A stretch of 53,503 bases of DNA from Kutzneria sp. (GCA_019239965.1 JAFAZC010000015.1:1-53503); one strand, 5' to 3'; shown: positions 36,458 to 44,912, counted from the first letter of the stretch. Translations and numbers: made by a program. The notes: generated from the letters alone by a model not told the origin.

Positions 36458-37561
36458 TCAGGTCATCAGCTTCGCGTAGCCCGGCTTGATCACGTCGTTG
36501 ATCACGGTAAGCCGTTCGTCGAAGCCGATGAAGGCCGATTTCATGGCGTTTACGGTGAACCACCGTAGATCGGCCCAGTCGTAGCCGAAGGCCTCGACGA
36601 GCGCGGCGAACTCGCTCGTCATGCTGCATCCGCTCATCAGCCGGTTGTCGGTGTTCACGGTGACCCGGAAACGCAGCTTGGCTAGCAGGCCGATCGGATG
36701 TTCCGCGATGGACGCCGCCGCACCCGTCTGCACGTTGGACGACGGACACATCTCAAGAGGGATTCGGCGGTCTCGCACGAACCCGGCGAGCCTACCGAGC
36801 TGGACCGTCGAGTCCCGGCCGGGCTCGATGGTGTCGCCCTTGATGTCGTCGATGATCCGAACACCGTGTCCGAGCCGTTCGGCGCCGCAGTGTTGGATGG
36901 CCTCCCAGATCGACGGCAGTCCGAACGCCTCACCGGCGTGGATGGTGAAGTGCGCGTTCTGCTCCCGCAGATACTCGAAGGTGTCCCTGCCCCTGGTGGG
37001 GGGAAACCCGGCCTCGGGGCCGGCGATGTCGAAGCCGACGACTCCGGCGTCGCGGTAGCGCACCGCGAGTTCGGCGATGCGCAGCCAGCCCTCGTTCTGC
37101 CGCATCGCGCACAGCAGCGTGCCGATCCTGATCTGGTTTCCCGACTGGGCCGCCTTGTGCTCGCCGATTCGGAAACCCTCCTGGACGGCTTCGACAACCT
37201 GGTCGAGGCGCAGGCCGCTCTCGGAGAACAGTTCCGGCGCGTAGCGGACTTCCGCGTAGACCACGCCGTCGGCGGCGAGATCTTCCGCCGCCTCCGCGGC
37301 GACCCTGATCAATGCCTCTTCCGACTGTATCACGCCGCAGGTGTGGGCAAAGGTCTCCAGATAGCGCACAAGTGATCCGGAGTTGGCCGCGGTCAGGAAC
37401 CAGGAGCCGAGCGCGGCGGGGTCCGTGCTCGGCAGATCGCGGTAGCCACTGGCGTCGGCCAGTTCGATCACCGTGCGCGGCCGTAGACCGCCGTCGAGGT
37501 GGTCGTGGAGCAATACCTTGGGAGCGCTACGGATTGCCTCGGGGGTCAGCGGCGTCGACAT
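36458..37561 (-). CDS. add: adenosine deaminase
   Basis: A 367-residue zinc enzyme converting adenosine or deoxyadenosine to inosine. Zinc and catalytic residues appear in [16 protein letters not shown] (catalytic Glu region), [16 protein letters not shown] and [12 protein letters not shown]. It starts at ATG 37561. It complements the nucleoside importer, cdd and deoA at 2450-9267 for purine salvage, though it lies separately. It is convergent with the TNT gene. Confidence 0.96.
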   Translation of the reverse strand: MSTPLTPEAIRSAPKVLLHDHLDGGLRPRTVIELADASGYRDLPSTDPAALGSWFLTAANSGSLVRYLETFAHTCGVIQSEEALIRVAAEAAEDLAADGVVYAEVRYAPELFSESGLRLDQVVEAVQEGFRIGEHKAAQSGNQIRIGTLLCAMRQNEGWLRIAELAVRYRDAGVVGFDIAGPEAGFPPTRGRDTFEYLREQNAHFTIHAGEAFGLPSIWEAIQHCGAERLGHGVRIIDDIKGDTIEPGRDSTVQLGRLAGFVRDRRIPLEMCPSSNVQTGAAASIAEHPIGLLAKLRFRVTVNTDNRLMSGCSMTSEFAALVEAFGYDWADLRWFTVNAMKSAFIGFDERLTVINDVIKPGYAKLMT

Positions 37562-37920
37562 TGCGACACGATACCGCTGATGGTGGACGTTCCTCGCACA
37601 CGCGATCTAGGCTCGGTATGATCATCAGGGGATTGGCGGCCACAATAAAGATCACCCGCCCGTGTGGAGGGCCCCCTATTTAGACGGTATTTAATCGACG
37701 GTTAGCGACTGAATCGCGGAAATTCATCACTCGAACGGGGATGGTCGAGAGCGTTCGGCGCGAGGGTAAAGATCATTTAGAGATACCGCGGGCCGGTCAC
37801 TCCCCCGAACGGGCTAGCAGAGGGCTGCCCGTGGAGGCGTTTCGCGGGGGCGGCTCATGTCGCGGTGAGTAGCTGGTTAGGCTCGCTCCGTCTCCCATCC
37901 CCATGGACGAAGGCCCCGCT
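37562..37920. other. 359-base AT-richer regulatory region between add and the coiled-coil gene
   Basis: No gene. Clearly richer in A+T than the surroundings. It contains TAAAGATCA twice (37646-37654 and 37767-37775) and TCACTCGAACGGG (37727-37739). A similar but split copy TCACT-CCCC-CGAACGGG starts at 37798. TATTTAAT near 37688 may hold a -10 element. It serves divergent promoters for add and the coiled-coil gene. Confidence 0.5.
37727..37739. promoter_or_regulatory. TCACTCGAACGGG element upstream of the coiled-coil gene
   Basis: Identical over 13 bases to 15824-15836 upstream of the LAXTG gene. A split relative begins at 37798. It is possibly the site of a regulator acting on envelope or cytoskeletal genes. 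Function inferred from repetition only. Confidence 0.3.
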
Positions 37921-39087
37921 GTGAACGAGAACAATCACTCCACAATGTCCTTCGATCGGATGCGCACCATGCTGACGCGCGCCGCCGAGATCCGTGAGAG
38001 CGAGCAGCAGCAGATCTTCGACGCGCTGGACGAGATCCACGCCAGGATGTCCCCGCTGGAGTCACTGGGTTCCGTCCGCAAGCGGCTGACCGAGCTCCCG
38101 GACCGCACTGAGGTCAGTGTCCTCGCCGAACGGCTCGACGAGGCGCTCGCCAAGCTGGAGGCCCAAGACGGCGCGATCGCCGGTCTCGGGCGTGCCGTCG
38201 AGGGGCTGGTCGACAAGCTGGCCAAGCCCTTCGCGCAGCTTGACGGACGCCTCGACGGTGTCGGCGGACGCTTCGAGGGCGTCGCGGGCCGCATGGACGG
38301 CCTCGAGGACAAGTTGTCGCACATCCACAAGCGACTCGACGACGTCGATGTGCACCTCGATCGTCAGGACGGCAAGGCCGACCAGTTGCCGAACGCGCTG
38401 CACGGTCCGCTCCGCGAGCGTCTCGAGGCGCTGGAAACGGCTCTTCGTAGCCGCATCGACGAGGTGGACGAGGGCGTGCACGAGCACCTGGACGGCACCA
38501 AGGAAGCGCTGCAGCGTGCGGTCGCCGAGACCGGCGACGGCATGCGGGCGACCATGGGTGACGTCCGCACCACTCTCGACGGCAAGATCGCTGAGGTCAA
38601 CACCACGATTCACGACAAGCTCGACGATCTTCTGGTCCGGCCGGCCGTCGATCCGACCGACCGCCTCGAATCGCTTGCCCGCCGTCTCGAGCAGGTCGCT
38701 TCGCGCCTGAACGACGTCGGGGGCCGGGTCGACGCCGTCGAGGAAAGCGTGCACTCGCGTATCGGTGATCTGGCCGGCACCGTCAGTGAGGGCATCGAAG
38801 GTGTGCACGGCGCGCTCGCCGAGCGGCCCGACGACGACAAGCTGGTCTCGTTGGTGCGCGGCGCCAACGAGGAGTCCGAGCGTCGCAACGCCACGCAGCT
38901 CGACGAGGCCATGGCCACCTTCGCCGAGCTCATCCTCGGCGGCGGTCAGTCGACGCCGCCCCCTCCGCCGCCGACCGCGCTGCCGCGTCCCCAGCGGCGG
39001 GCTCGCGGTCCGAAGAACACGATCGTCAAGTCCTCGGACAAGGCGGTGGACATCTCCGACATCGACCTGGCGGCCGAGGGCGCCTGA
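37921..39087 (+). CDS. long coiled-coil protein, unknown function (apolipoprotein/tropomyosin-like)
   Basis: A 388-residue soluble protein that is almost entirely heptad-patterned helix from about residue 10 to 345, with repeated blocks such as LDGRLDGVGGRFEGVAGRMDG and LARRLEQVASRLNDVGGRVD. A short Pro-rich segment and a basic-then-acidic C-terminal tail ending ISDIDLAAEGA follow. It resembles apolipoprotein-like repeats and scaffold proteins of polar growth, but no named family is certain. The start is GTG 37921 with GAAGG upstream; an ATG six codons earlier lacks a site. No membrane segment is present. Confidence 0.75.
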   Translation: MNENNHSTMSFDRMRTMLTRAAEIRESEQQQIFDALDEIHARMSPLESLGSVRKRLTELPDRTEVSVLAERLDEALAKLEAQDGAIAGLGRAVEGLVDKLAKPFAQLDGRLDGVGGRFEGVAGRMDGLEDKLSHIHKRLDDVDVHLDRQDGKADQLPNALHGPLRERLEALETALRSRIDEVDEGVHEHLDGTKEALQRAVAETGDGMRATMGDVRTTLDGKIAEVNTTIHDKLDDLLVRPAVDPTDRLESLARRLEQVASRLNDVGGRVDAVEESVHSRIGDLAGTVSEGIEGVHGALAERPDDDKLVSLVRGANEESERRNATQLDEAMATFAELILGGGQSTPPPPPPTALPRPQRRARGPKNTIVKSSDKAVDISDIDLAAEGA

Positions 39088-39095
39088 GCCCACCG

Positions 39096-39140
39096 CCGTC
39101 GGGGCGTCCGTCTGGGTCACCAGGTCGGCCGCCCCGACGG
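39096..39140. terminator. bidirectional hairpin between the coiled-coil and S10 genes
   Basis: CCGTCGGGGCG (39096-39106) pairs with CGCCCCGACGG (39130-39140) over 11 bases around a 23-base loop in the short gap between convergent genes. Confidence 0.65.
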
Positions 39141-39144
39141 GGGC

Positions 39145-40620
39145 TCACCGGTTCGCCGATGCCCGGACGAAAGCGGCCAGGTCGGCGGACTGCTGGACCC
39201 GGCTGGGCTCGTGCACGTACATCATGTGGCCGGCCGGGTAGTAGACGAGTTCGATGTTGGCGCGCAGTTCTTCGGGAATCGCCAAGTGCGCCACCACGTG
39301 CTCGGCGGAGGCGAACGGCGTCGCGCCGTCGTAATAGCCCATCGCCACGTGGACCTTCAGGTGGGCATTGGTTCGCATCGCGGCGGCGAGTTTGTCGGCG
39401 ACGGTCACGTGAGAGTTCTCGAATTCCTTGTACGACCAGGGACGGACCCGATCCGTGAGCAACTCGTACGGCAGATCGCAGGCGTACCCCAGTTCGGCCC
39501 GCACGTAGTGGTTGAGCGCGGCCGAGTACGGTCCGTTGATGGCCGCCATGGACGGGTCGTCGCTCATGCGTTCGCGTCCGTAGTCGCTGTCCCATCCGGT
39601 GAACCGGCCGTCCAGCCGGCCGACCGTGCGCCGCCGGCCACGCAGCAGTTCGGTGAAGAACCGCATGTGCTCGATCCGGAGGTCGACCCGGCTGACGTAG
39701 TCGGCGGACAGCCCGGTCAACTCGGCAAGGCGTGTCTCGGTGGCCTCCCGCTCTGCCGGAGTCAGCCGGCTGCCGCGGGCCAGTGCCCACGGATAGTCCC
39801 TACCGGCGAACTCCGCAGCCTCGGCGATGACGTCGGTGAGAGGTCGCTCGCCATGCGCGCCGTGGTAATTCGCGATCGCGGCGTATGTCGGCAGGAAGAG
39901 CACATAGGGCAGGTCGTTGCCGACGCTGAAGTCGAGCGCACCGAAGTCAAGCGCGGTGGAGATCAACATGAGCCCGTTGAGGTACATACCGTACGTGGAC
40001 TGCAGGCGTTCGGCGACTCCGGCGGCGCGCAGTGTGCCGTAGGACTCGCCGGCGATGAACTTCGGCGACATCCACCGACCGTTGCGCGAGGTCCACAGCC
40101 GAATCATCTCGGTGACAGACTCGATGTCGGACTGGAACCCGTGGTAGTCCCCGGGTTTGCCACCCGTGACCGTTCTCGAGTAGCCGGTCGACACCGGATC
40201 GATGAACACCAGATCACTGTGGGCGAGCAGGGTTTCGGTGTTGTCAACCAGTTCGTAGGGCGGTGCGGCGAGGGCGCCGACGTCACCACTGACGACCCGG
40301 CGTGGTCCGAGAAGCCCCAGGTGCAGCCAGATGCTCGATGAACCGGGGCCGCCGTTGAACGCGAAGGTCACCGGCCGATCGGCCGCCTCCGCACCGTCGA
40401 GGGTGTACGAGGTCAGGAACAGTTCCGCCTTGGCCTTGTTGCCGTCGAACGTGCCATCGGTGAACACCTCCTGGCGAAGCACGATCCGACCAGTGGTCGC
40501 GGTGTAGTTCAGCGAGCGGTCACCGATCGTCAGCGAATGCCCGCTGGTGACCAGATCGTCGACCGGCTCGACGGAGTCGTCGGTGGGTGTCGGGGTCGCC
40601 GGTTCCTCATTGGCTGCCAT
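39145..40620 (-). CDS. serine carboxypeptidase-like peptidase (S10)
   Basis: A 491-residue alpha/beta-hydrolase. The oxyanion segment FNGGPGSSS (about residue 89) and nucleophile motif GESYGTLR (about residue 192) are those of S10 carboxypeptidases. The Asp is in GYYDGATPF and the His in YYPAGHMMYVHEPS. No signal peptide is evident at the N-terminus, so it may act in the cytoplasm, unlike secreted fungal and plant enzymes. ATG 40620 is chosen over GTG 40623 because of AGGG seven bases upstream. Confidence 0.93.
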   Translation of the reverse strand: MAANEEPATPTPTDDSVEPVDDLVTSGHSLTIGDRSLNYTATTGRIVLRQEVFTDGTFDGNKAKAELFLTSYTLDGAEAADRPVTFAFNGGPGSSSIWLHLGLLGPRRVVSGDVGALAAPPYELVDNTETLLAHSDLVFIDPVSTGYSRTVTGGKPGDYHGFQSDIESVTEMIRLWTSRNGRWMSPKFIAGESYGTLRAAGVAERLQSTYGMYLNGLMLISTALDFGALDFSVGNDLPYVLFLPTYAAIANYHGAHGERPLTDVIAEAAEFAGRDYPWALARGSRLTPAEREATETRLAELTGLSADYVSRVDLRIEHMRFFTELLRGRRRTVGRLDGRFTGWDSDYGRERMSDDPSMAAINGPYSAALNHYVRAELGYACDLPYELLTDRVRPWSYKEFENSHVTVADKLAAAMRTNAHLKVHVAMGYYDGATPFASAEHVVAHLAIPEELRANIELVYYPAGHMMYVHEPSRVQQSADLAAFVRASANR

Positions 40621-40737
40621 CACTGCACCCTAGATCACCGACAACAGCCCGAAATGTGATCGCCGCCCTGGGCGTCGCGGGTCACAATGATCTGCCCGTG
40701 AGCGGCGCCGGGCGGCACTTGGTGCGACGATCAGGCC

Positions 40738-42096
40738 ATGGCGACGGAGAGATCGGAACGGACGCGGACGCAGCCGACGAGGATTCTCATTGCCGGCGGT
40801 GGTTATGTCGGTCTGTACACCGCGCTTGGGTTGCAGCGGAAACTGCGGGGCGGTGAGGCCTCGGTGACGGTGGTCGACCCGCAGCCGCACATGACGTACC
40901 AGCCGTTTCTGCCTGAGGCGGCTGCCGGTTCCATCGAACCGAGGCACGTGGTGGTCCCACTGCGCAAGGTCCTCAAGCGCTGCCACGTGCTGACCGGCCG
41001 AATCCGCGGCATTGAGCACGACACCAAGGTGGCCATGGTCGAAACCCCGCACGGCCATACCGAGCGGGTCGAGTACGACGTTCTGGTTATCGCCCTCGGT
41101 TCGGTCGCCAGAACGCTGCCCATTCCCGGTCTCGCCGAGCGGGGCATCGCCTTCAAGACCATTGGTGAGGCCATCTATCTACGTAACCACGTGCTATCCA
41201 TGCTCGATCTCGCGTCGACGACGACAGACGTCGACCTGCGCCGTCGGCTGCTGACCTTCGTCGTGGTCGGCGGCGGCTACGCGGGCATCGAGGCGTTGGC
41301 GGAGTTGGAGGACATGGCCCGCTACGCGTCGCGTTTCTACGAGGGCATCGATTCCGACGACATGCGTTGGGTCCTTGTCGAGGCGATGGGCCGGATCATG
41401 CCCGAGGTGCGGCCGAGTCTCGGGGTGTACACCGTCCGGCAACTGACCGAACGTGATATCCAGGTCTACCTGGACACCAGGGTCAAGAGTGTGGAACACG
41501 GCCACGTCGTGCTCGACGACGGCACCGTGTTCGACGCCGACACGGTCATCTGGACCGCGGGGGTCAAGGCCAATCCGGCGTTGGCGGCGACCGATCTTCC
41601 GCTTGATGACCGCGGAAGGGTTCGGTGCACGGCCGCACTGCAGATCCGGGGCGTCCGCGACGCCTGGGCCGCGGGAGACAACGCGGCGGTGCCCGACCTG
41701 TCCCGCACGGCGGAGGATCCATCGGCGACCTGTAGCCCCTCGGCGCAGCACGCGGTCCGTCAGGCGAAGCGGCTGTCCGACAACATCGTGCGGGTGCTGC
41801 GGGGAAACCAGCCACGCCCGTACCGCCATCCCTATGCCGGCTCGGTCGCCAGCCTCGGGCTCTACAAAGGGGTGGCTGACGTATACGGCCTCAAGATCAA
41901 GGGGGTGGTGGCATGGGTGCTGCACCGTGCGTACCACGTCAGCCGGATGCCGACGCTGAACCGAAAGGTACGGGTGGCCTTCGACTGGCTCGGCGCCCTG
42001 ATCCTGGGACGTGAGGTGGTCGCTCTCGGTCAGGTCAACGACCCGAAGGCCGACTTCGTCCGGGTTGCCCACGGCGGGTCTCCCTCGTCGGAATGA
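40738..42096 (+). CDS. ndh: type II NADH dehydrogenase (NDH-2) or related FAD oxidoreductase
   Basis: A 452-residue two-dinucleotide-domain flavoprotein. The FAD loop is ILIAGGGYVGLYTA, the NADH loop is FVVVGGGYAGIEALAELED, and the second FAD contact is AWAAGDNAAVPD. The C-terminal hydrophobic/amphipathic region (VVAWVLHRAYHVSRMPT and FDWLGALILGRE) is the usual membrane-attachment part of NDH-2. It would pass electrons from NADH to menaquinone without proton pumping. Divergent from the S10 peptidase gene. Confidence 0.92.
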   Translation: MATERSERTRTQPTRILIAGGGYVGLYTALGLQRKLRGGEASVTVVDPQPHMTYQPFLPEAAAGSIEPRHVVVPLRKVLKRCHVLTGRIRGIEHDTKVAMVETPHGHTERVEYDVLVIALGSVARTLPIPGLAERGIAFKTIGEAIYLRNHVLSMLDLASTTTDVDLRRRLLTFVVVGGGYAGIEALAELEDMARYASRFYEGIDSDDMRWVLVEAMGRIMPEVRPSLGVYTVRQLTERDIQVYLDTRVKSVEHGHVVLDDGTVFDADTVIWTAGVKANPALAATDLPLDDRGRVRCTAALQIRGVRDAWAAGDNAAVPDLSRTAEDPSATCSPSAQHAVRQAKRLSDNIVRVLRGNQPRPYRHPYAGSVASLGLYKGVADVYGLKIKGVVAWVLHRAYHVSRMPTLNRKVRVAFDWLGALILGREVVALGQVNDPKADFVRVAHGGSPSSE

Positions 42097-42102
42097 CGGT
42101 GG

Positions 42103-42132
42103 TCGACCTTGATCCTCCAAATGGACTATGAT
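42103..42132 (+). promoter_or_regulatory. candidate promoter for the peptide/ATP-grasp pair
   Basis: TATGAT (42127-42132) is a good -10 hexamer. TCGACC (42103-42108) is a partial -35 match at 18-base spacing. A second possible -35, TTGACA, is at 42146-42151 with a poor -10. The 134-base gap is markedly AT-richer than the flanking genes. Confidence 0.35.
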
Positions 42133-42230
42133 CTCTGGTAGTTACTTGACATTGTGTTAGCTGGGTCCGGAAACTACCTCCGGTGGATCGCCTGAACGTG
42201 TGATGCTCCGCTGGAAACGAGGTGACCACG

Positions 42231-42353
42231 ATGTCGATGCAGGAACTGGCGGCCCAGGTCCGCAGCGGCCAGATAGAGGACGAGGCACTCGCCGACTTCG
42301 CCGTCGAGTACGCAAGGGCGGAGAGGATTTCCCGCAGCAGGAAAGACGACTGA
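42231..42353 (+). CDS. 40-residue peptide, candidate precursor for the adjacent ATP-grasp enzyme
   Basis: ATG 42231 follows a strong GAGGTGA site five bases upstream, and the frame ends at TGA 42351-42353, two bases before the ATP-grasp start. The product begins MSMQELAAQVRSGQIEDEAL, a probable amphipathic helix, and ends with the basic-acidic tail RISRSRKDD. It holds several acidic side chains together with Ser and Lys residues, the partners that graspetide-type ligases join. No family is recognised. The tight coupling and good ribosome site make it a real gene; its role as a substrate is inferred. Confidence 0.7.
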   Translation: MSMQELAAQVRSGQIEDEALADFAVEYARAERISRSRKDD

Positions 42354-42355
42354 CG

Positions 42356-43519
42356 ATGATCGGCGCCGGGTCGGGCCGCCGCGACGACCTGCCCCTGCTG
42401 CTCGGCAACCGCCAGAGCGCTCCCGCGATTCCCCCTCCCTCGACGCCGGTGGCCAGCGGTCGGCCGACACCGCTGCTGCTGCAGGGTCAGGACTACGTCT
42501 TCCACGCTCCCTCTGGATGCCTCGACTTCCAGGAGCGGATCCACCGGCTCGGCATGGTCATCGACACCGATGATGATCCGAACCCATGTGTCCTCGTGCT
42601 CGCGCGCTCGGCCGACATGGAAATGAACGAACTCTCCATCGCATTGGCCGAGCAGGGCATCCGGATGATGCGGATTGACGCCGACCGCTGCCTCGATCTG
42701 GCACTGACGATCTACACCGACGCCCCACTGGTCGAGCTGGACCGGCGGTTGCTGCGTCCCCTGTTGGTGTGGCGCAGACACTTCGAGCTGTCCTGCATGC
42801 CGGTGGACCCGAGGACCATCACCGGTGCCTACGCGCTCGACCAGTGGCGGACGGTCTCGGATTGGCTGTCTGAACGCCCGGACTGGGCGTATGTCAACCC
42901 GGCGAGGACGACGGGCCATCTCAACCGGCTCACCCAGCTGTCCTCGGCCGCGGCCTTCGGTCTGGCGACACCGCGTACCGCCGTGACGACCCAGCCCGGC
43001 CGTAGTCGCCCCGGTGGCGGGGCCTGCATCGTCAAGACGGCGGGGCGTCATCTCCTGGAACCGCGTCCGGGCGTCCAGCACGGGCTGTTTCCGCGTCCGC
43101 TGGACACCGCGCGGGCGGGCGACGCGCGTGAGCCCGCGCCGGTGATCGTCCAGCAGTACCTCGCCGCCGAGACCGAGTTGCGGGTCTTCGTCGTCGGCGA
43201 CGAATTGATCGGCTATCAGGTGGACAAATTCGACCCGGCCCAACTGTGGGTCGATCCCGACGCGGTCGAGGTCACACCGACCGAAGTGCCCACCAAACTC
43301 GCTGACAAGCTGCGCGCGCTCGCGCGGCACTGGCATCTGCAGGTGGCGGCGTTCGACCTACTCGTCGCCGGCGGCGAGTACGTCTTCCTCGAAGTGAACG
43401 TCAACTGCGACTGGCGTTGGTTCGAACACAGGGCGCAGACCACCGATGTGTCCGACGCGGTGCACCGATGGGTGGCCGCACGTTTCGGGGAGTTGCTCGG
43501 TGCTCACCGTGGGCGATGA
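42356..43519 (+). CDS. ATP-grasp ligase of the peptide-maturase (MvdC/MvdD/TgmB-like) kind
   Basis: A 387-residue protein. An N-terminal pre-ATP-grasp domain (PCVLVLARSADMEMNELS, about residue 75) is followed by an ATP-grasp fold: ATP-binding Lys in CIVKTAGRH (about 224), ELRVFVVGDELIGYQVD (about 273) and the Mg-binding end YVFLEVNVNCDWRWFE (Glu346, Asn348). The DWRWFE end resembles the NxxGQWLWLE segment of graspetide maturases and differs from D-Ala ligase or glutathione synthetase. The start is ATG 42356; the frame open from 42200 overlaps the peptide gene and is rejected. No transporter or protease lies beside it. Confidence 0.85.
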   Translation: MIGAGSGRRDDLPLLLGNRQSAPAIPPPSTPVASGRPTPLLLQGQDYVFHAPSGCLDFQERIHRLGMVIDTDDDPNPCVLVLARSADMEMNELSIALAEQGIRMMRIDADRCLDLALTIYTDAPLVELDRRLLRPLLVWRRHFELSCMPVDPRTITGAYALDQWRTVSDWLSERPDWAYVNPARTTGHLNRLTQLSSAAAFGLATPRTAVTTQPGRSRPGGGACIVKTAGRHLLEPRPGVQHGLFPRPLDTARAGDAREPAPVIVQQYLAAETELRVFVVGDELIGYQVDKFDPAQLWVDPDAVEVTPTEVPTKLADKLRALARHWHLQVAAFDLLVAGGEYVFLEVNVNCDWRWFEHRAQTTDVSDAVHRWVAARFGELLGAHRGR

Positions 43520-43632
43520 GTGCTGGCAGTTACGGCGATAGGCCGGAACAACGCTGCGCCGGGTGGGCTAACGGTGCGCTAATTGGTGCCAACTAGCTGC
43601 CGAGACACGGCTCGACGGCTTAGGCTCCCCAA

Positions 43633-43707
43633 GCCCCCGTAGCCCAATCAGGCAGAGGCAGGCCCCTTAAAAGGGTCACAGTGTCGGTTCGAGTCCGATC
43701 GGGGGCA
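43633..43707 (+). tRNA. tRNA with anticodon UAA and short variable loop (Leu-UUA reading, class I shape)
   Basis: A complete cloverleaf: acceptor GCCCCCG/CGGGGGC; D arm GCC/GGC with the GG of the D loop; anticodon stem GGCCC/GGGTC with loop CTTAAAA (anticodon TAA at 43668-43670); variable loop ACAGT (five bases); T arm GTCGG-TTCGAGT-CCGAT; discriminator A followed by CC, with no encoded CCA. UAA would read UUA, but normal bacterial tRNA-Leu is class II with a long variable arm, which is missing here. Identity is therefore uncertain. It lies 113 bases after the ATP-grasp gene. Confidence 0.85.
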
Positions 43708-43823
43708 CCCGCGTCTTCCTGGGGTGGTCAGACCCTGACCTCAGGCGATGCGGCCAGGGTCTGATCTCGCCTCCGCGCCGTGATGGTGGGTGGTGTGTCG
43801 CTGGCCAGGCTACGTTGCTGGGC

Positions 43824-44258
43824 ATGGAGCAACGCATCAGCATGGTCACGCTCGGGGTCACCGATCTCGCCCGTGCACGGACGTTCTATGAACGGCTGGG
43901 CTGGAAAGGGCAAGAGGCTGAGGAGACCGTGTTCTTCCAGGCTGGCGGGTTGGCCGTAGTGTTGTGGGGCCGAGACAAGCTGGCCGCTGACGTGGGCATC
44001 GACGACCGGGGCACTGATGGTTTCTCGGGGCTCACACTGGCGCAGAACGTGCGGTCGCGAAGCCAGGTTGACGCCATTCTGAGTCGTGCGGACGAGGCTG
44101 GCGCGACCATCACTCAGCCGGCGAGGGAGACCTTCTACGGGGGCTATGCCGGTTACTTCACTGACCCCGACGGGAACGCGTGGGAGATCGCGTACAACCC
44201 CGGCATCGCTCTCGAGGCGGATGGTTCGATCACCCTTCCGGACCTCGGCACCTCATAG
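43824..44258 (+). CDS. VOC-family (glyoxalase/dioxygenase fold) protein
   Basis: A 144-residue protein with two beta-alpha-beta-beta-beta modules: ISMVTLGVTDLARARTFYERLGW at the N-terminus, and YFTDPDGNAWEIAYNP with the C-terminal metal-site Glu. ATG 43824 is used; an upstream TTG in frame adds three residues only. Substrate unknown; many such proteins are small-molecule binding or detoxifying enzymes. Confidence 0.92.
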   Translation: MEQRISMVTLGVTDLARARTFYERLGWKGQEAEETVFFQAGGLAVVLWGRDKLAADVGIDDRGTDGFSGLTLAQNVRSRSQVDAILSRADEAGATITQPARETFYGGYAGYFTDPDGNAWEIAYNPGIALEADGSITLPDLGTS

Positions 44259-44387
44259 GCACCAGCGTGGTCTGGTGAGGCCAAGGTCCGCGCCGACTTT
44301 CCGGAAGTACCTCCCTCACACCGCAGCCGGGTTGCCGTCAACTGCCGGCTTCGGCGGGATCGGTTCCGAGCTCCGCGCGGCTCGCGC

Positions 44388-44834
44388 TCAGGCGACTGTC
44401 CCGGCCACGAGCGTCAGCAGGAACCCCGCGACGATGATCGCCACCCGCGCATAGTGCAGCCGGTCCCAGCGTTGTTGCTGTTCGCGCCAGTTAGCGGGAT
44501 GGTCGTCGGCTGTCCACGTAGCGGCGCGGCTGTTGATCGGCACGAACAGGGTGATCGACATGACGACGCTCACGACGAGTAGGGCCGCGGCCGCCGCGTC
44601 TCCGGCCGGCCCGCCCCACGTAACAGCGGCCAGCCAGGCAGTGAGGAGCAAGGACCCCACGTACCAGAACGGCATCACGCGGCCGAGCACCCGGGCGCTA
44701 TCGGCGCGAGCCTCTAGCGAGGGCCCGGCGGGCAGCCGCAACAGGATCGGGTTGACGAAGACCGCGACGGCGAACTCGACACCAACCATGACGCCGACGA
44801 CGGTCGCCGTGATGACAGCGAGCGTGGTGAGCAT
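44388..44834 (-). CDS. DUF1772 (anthrone oxygenase-like) membrane protein
   Basis: A 148-residue protein with four hydrophobic segments. The family pattern is GVEFAVAVFVNPIL near the N-terminus, then FWYVGSLLLTAWLA, SITLFVPINSRAATW and the helix-end motif WDRLHYARVAIIVAGF. It is divergent from a TetR gene with tandem palindromes in the gap, so it is probably the repressor's target. Enzymatic activity is not established for most members. Confidence 0.9.
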   Translation of the reverse strand: MLTTLAVITATVVGVMVGVEFAVAVFVNPILLRLPAGPSLEARADSARVLGRVMPFWYVGSLLLTAWLAAVTWGGPAGDAAAAALLVVSVVMSITLFVPINSRAATWTADDHPANWREQQQRWDRLHYARVAIIVAGFLLTLVAGTVA

Positions 44835-44845
44835 GGCAATCCTTC

Positions 44846-44873
44846 TAGCAGTACTATATTTCTAGCAATGCTA
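44846..44873. promoter_or_regulatory. tandem operators of the adjacent TetR regulator
   Basis: Two 11-base near-palindromes of the form TAGCA-N-TRCTA lie 17 bases apart: TAGCAGTACTA (44846-44856) and TAGCAATGCTA (44863-44873, perfect). Each is preceded by TTC, giving the direct repeat TTCTAGCA. They sit in the AT-rich 78-base gap between the divergent DUF1772 and TetR genes, overlapping likely -10 sequence (TATATT). Confidence 0.7.
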
Positions 44874-44912
44874 ACCTAAATTGTCGCGAGCCAGAACGCA
44901 AGGGGAGGAATC

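Noticed and set aside
41194..42120. 308-codon open frame on the minus strand
   Set aside because: It is antisense to NDH-2 with a shadow-type composition.
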